In this document: positions 62,318 through 64,000 of the stretch, piece by piece
Layout of the letters: each line of letters starts with the position of its first letter
Numbering within the stretch: the stretch's first letter is position 1
Assembly: GCA_043781855.1 (NCBI GenBank)
Contig: JAYWBB010000083.1
Span: 34,502-98,501 of the forward strand
Length of the DNA stretch: 64,000 nt
From: Nevskia sp043781855
Lineage (GTDB): Bacteria; Pseudomonadota; Gammaproteobacteria; Nevskiales; Nevskiaceae
Reading direction: 5' to 3'
Notes under the pieces: model-generated
The model's input: only the letters and a program-made list of their open reading frames with translations
The model's database searches: none
Told to the model about the DNA's origin: nothing
Program-made: the position numbers and the translations under genes

Positions 62318-63289
62318 ATGAGCAAGAACCCCGAAATCCACCCAGCGCAACCGCCGTTTCACGAGGGCGAATGCGCGATACAGAAACGGGTTGGCATGCG
62401 CGAAAAGCTCGCGAAGATCGGGCCGCTGGTGATCCGCGACCACATGCCCGATCCGCATCGCGAGTTCTTCGCGCAACTGCCGTGGCTGATCGTCGGCAGC
62501 GTCGACGCGAGCGGGCAGCCCTGGGCCTCGGTACTCGCGAGTCCCGCGGGTTTCGTGCAGTCGCCCGATCCACGACATCTTCAAGTCCGCGCCACGCCGC
62601 TGCCCACCGACCCGTTAAGCGACACGCTGGTGCACGGCGCAACGATCGGCCTGCTCGGTATCGAGCCGCAGACGCGGCGGCGCAACCGCGTGAACGGCAT
62701 CGTCGAGCAGGTCACACGCGAGCGCTTTGCGGTGCGCGTCAGCCAGAGCTTCGGCAACTGCCCGAAGTACATCCAGGCGCGCACGCCGGTGTTCGTTGCC
62801 GGCGCCGGCGGGCCGCCTCGGCGCGGGCATCGTTCGGCCGCGCTGGACGATGCGGCGCGCGAGGTTATCGCCCGCGCCGATACCTTCTTCATCGCCACCG
62901 CTTACGGCGGCAGCGATGTGGCGCCCGCGCACGGCGTCGATGTCTCGCATCGCGGCGGCAGCCCGGGTTTCGTCCGCGTCGACAACGACGGCACGCTGAC
63001 CGTCCCCGATTTCGTCGGCAATTTCTTTTTCAACACGCTCGGCAACATCGAGATCAACCCGCGCGCCGGCCTGTTGTTCGTCGACTTCGAATCGGGCGAT
63101 CTGCTCTATCTCGCGGTCGCTGCCGCAATCGTCTGGGACGGGGAAGAACGCACCGCGTACGCAGGCGCGCAACGGCTGTTGCGCTTCCGGGTGATCGAAG
63201 CAAGATTCGTCGAGGCCGCATTGCCGCTGCGCTGGGGCGCAGTGGAAACATCCCCGTTTCTCGAAGCGACCGGTGCGTGGACGCGCTGA
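62318..63289 (+). CDS. Pyridoxamine 5'-phosphate oxidase-fold (split-barrel flavin) family protein
   Basis: A 323-aa protein with a PNPOx-like core repeated in two halves: LPWLIVGSVDASGQPWASVL with VRATPLPTDPLSDTLVHGAT, then ADTFFIATAYGGSDVAPAHG and SPGFVRVDNDGTLTVPDFVG. The linking FGNCPKYIQARTPVF is the usual CPKY motif of this group. Related proteins are sometimes fused to FAD/ferredoxin reductase domains; none is present here. It likely binds FMN, F420 or heme and reduces an unknown substrate. It is a single gene convergent with the FKBP gene. Confidence 0.87.
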   Translation: MSKNPEIHPAQPPFHEGECAIQKRVGMREKLAKIGPLVIRDHMPDPHREFFAQLPWLIVGSVDASGQPWASVLASPAGFVQSPDPRHLQVRATPLPTDPLSDTLVHGATIGLLGIEPQTRRRNRVNGIVEQVTRERFAVRVSQSFGNCPKYIQARTPVFVAGAGGPPRRGHRSAALDDAAREVIARADTFFIATAYGGSDVAPAHGVDVSHRGGSPGFVRVDNDGTLTVPDFVGNFFFNTLGNIEINPRAGLLFVDFESGDLLYLAVAAAIVWDGEERTAYAGAQRLLRFRVIEARFVEAALPLRWGAVETSPFLEATGAWTR

Positions 63290-63308
63290 CGCGGTCCTGG
63301 AGCCCGAC

Positions 63309-63656
63309 TCAAACGGCCAGCAGTTCAACCTCGAACAGCAACGTCGCATTCGGTGGAATCGCGCCGCCGGCGCCGCGCGCGCCGTAGCCGAGCGCCGCCG
63401 GTATGACGAGGCGCCGCGTGCCGCCCACCTTCATGCCTTGCACGCCCTCGTCCCAGCCCTTGATGACCTGGCCGCCGCCGAGCGAGAAGCCGAAGGGCTG
63501 GCCGCGATCCTTGCTGGAATCGAATTTCTTGCCGGCCTGGCCGTCTGCGTAGAGCCAGCCGGTGTAGTGAACGCGGACGCTCTTTCCGGCGACGGCTTCG
63601 GCGCCGGTGCCGACGGTGGTGTCTTCGTACTGGAGGCCGGACGGGGTCGTGATCAT
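63309..63656 (-). CDS. FKBP-type peptidyl-prolyl isomerase, cytosolic single domain
   Basis: A minimal 115-aa FKBP domain with no signal peptide: LQYEDTTVGTGAEAVAGKSV, VRVHYTGWLYADGQAG with KKFDSSKDRGQPFGFSLGGG, VIKGWDEGVQGMKVGGTRRL and PAALGYGARGAGGAIPPNAT. It keeps the usual aromatic pocket (Tyr, Phe, Trp, Tyr). It catalyses prolyl isomerisation in the cytoplasm, unlike the lipoprotein FKBP at 24944-25738. It lies between the convergent PNPOx gene and a partial isomerase gene on its own strand. Confidence 0.95.
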   Translation of the reverse strand: MITTPSGLQYEDTTVGTGAEAVAGKSVRVHYTGWLYADGQAGKKFDSSKDRGQPFGFSLGGGQVIKGWDEGVQGMKVGGTRRLVIPAALGYGARGAGGAIPPNATLLFEVELLAV

Positions 63657-63726
63657 GGGGATGCCTTGGTGAGAGCCGGGAGCTGGCCGGGATAGATGGA
63701 TGGAAGAGTTTAACCGCAGCCCGGCG

Positions 63727-64000
63727 CTATGCCGGAAGCTTGCGCTGCGCCGACGGCGCGCGCGACAGGAGTTCCTGCAGCAGCGACTCGTCGATACCGT
63801 TGCCGGCGGCGCGCCAGAGCAGCGAGTCGATGCTGTCGAAGCCCCAGAACAGTTCGCCTTGAAAGCGGAAAGTCGGCACGCCGAAGATGCCGGCCTCGAT
63901 CGCGGCGCGGGTCGCCGCCGTCAGCCGGTCCTTGATCTCCGGAGTGTCCGCCGCCGCCGTCAGATTTTGCTGCGCGAGCCCGCAACCATCGAGAATCCGC
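63727..64000 (-). CDS. DsbA-like 2-hydroxychromene-2-carboxylate isomerase family protein (partial, C-terminal)
   Basis: The last 90 codons of a gene that begins past the right edge, ending at TAG 63729-63727. ATRAAIEAGIFGVPTFRFQG then ELFWGFDSIDSLLWRA is the C-terminal signature of the NahD/HCCA isomerase branch of the DsbA/GST-kappa fold, with the cis-Pro in GVPTF. The end LLSRAPSAQRKLPA is poorly conserved. Members use glutathione to isomerise aromatic-degradation intermediates, but many have other substrates. The active-site N-terminal part lies outside the window. Confidence 0.85.
   Translation of the reverse strand, partial: RILDGCGLAQQNLTAAADTPEIKDRLTAATRAAIEAGIFGVPTFRFQGELFWGFDSIDSLLWRAAGNGIDESLLQELLSRAPSAQRKLPA

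Overview
The window is GC-rich, densely packed chromosomal DNA of a Gram-negative bacterium. Outer-membrane and periplasmic genes (OmpA, PqiABC, lipoproteins with lipoboxes), SlyX, DjlA, a PlsB-type acyltransferase, FadD, DusB, ArfB and YajD together point to a gammaproteobacterium. The mix of a WS/DGAT wax-ester/TAG synthase, a membrane acyl-CoA desaturase, DUF1329, DUF885 and M2 peptidases and a RIO kinase would suit Nevskiales/Xanthomonadales-like lineages; that placement is inference from gene content, not a phylogeny. No rRNA, tRNA, CRISPR array, IS element or prophage was recognised.

Layout. 1-9081 (minus): three exported repeat proteins in a row (173 aa; 890 aa; and a giant protein of at least 1868 aa that runs off the left edge). 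The giant one joins DUF11, Cna-B/SdrD-like domains and a long beta-barrel-like C-terminus. A 470-bp regulatory gap with several dyads follows. 9553-14110 (plus): YihY/BrkB membrane protein, FadD and an OmpA-like porin with thrombospondin-3 repeats. 14110-22168 (mostly minus): cNMP-patatin lipase, then a run of peptide-handling genes (DUF885 peptidase, M2 dipeptidyl carboxypeptidase, POT peptide transporter). 22298-25785 (plus): PlsB and a lipoprotein FKBP isomerase. 25882-34351: small hypothetical, DUF4124, DUF1329, divergent TetR regulator, YciI, DUF6438 lipoprotein, and a large secreted M36 metalloprotease with a GlyGly-CTERM-like tail.

34351-43105: unknown protein plus AI-2E family transporter, DusB, a 47-residue Lys/Ala-rich histone-like protein, SDR, CspA with a structured leader, desaturase, quinone oxidoreductase and a serine beta-lactamase-like hydrolase. 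43196-48879 (mostly minus): cupin plus SET-domain methyltransferase, phosphodiesterase, and the tightly overlapped operon pqiA1-pqiA2-pqiB-pqiC-arfB. 48966-53978: slyX, small Cys-rich Oxidored-like protein, a 344-aa unknown, an acidic repeat-tailed protein, a disrupted second DUF885 gene carrying an 8-bp tandem repeat, and a luciferase-like monooxygenase. 54125-64000: DUF3014, an exported gene split by one in-frame TAG, DUF4169, RIO kinase, two membrane proteins, WS/DGAT with a coupled small ORF, HNH nuclease, DjlA, PNPOx-fold protein, cytosolic FKBP and a partial HCCA-isomerase-like protein.

Working together: FadD (activation), desaturase (unsaturation), PlsB (first acylation of glycerol-3-phosphate), WS/DGAT (storage ester formation) and the patatin protein (hydrolysis) cover lipid uptake, membrane synthesis and storage, though they are scattered and not one operon. 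M36, M2, DUF885 and POT would form an extracellular-to-cytoplasmic route for using peptides. The Pqi operon and OmpA serve the envelope. The points most worth following are the giant DUF11/barrel locus, the repeat-disrupted DUF885 gene, the amber-split gene, the SET methyltransferase near a histone-like protein, and a dyad shared between the TetR and M36 promoters.
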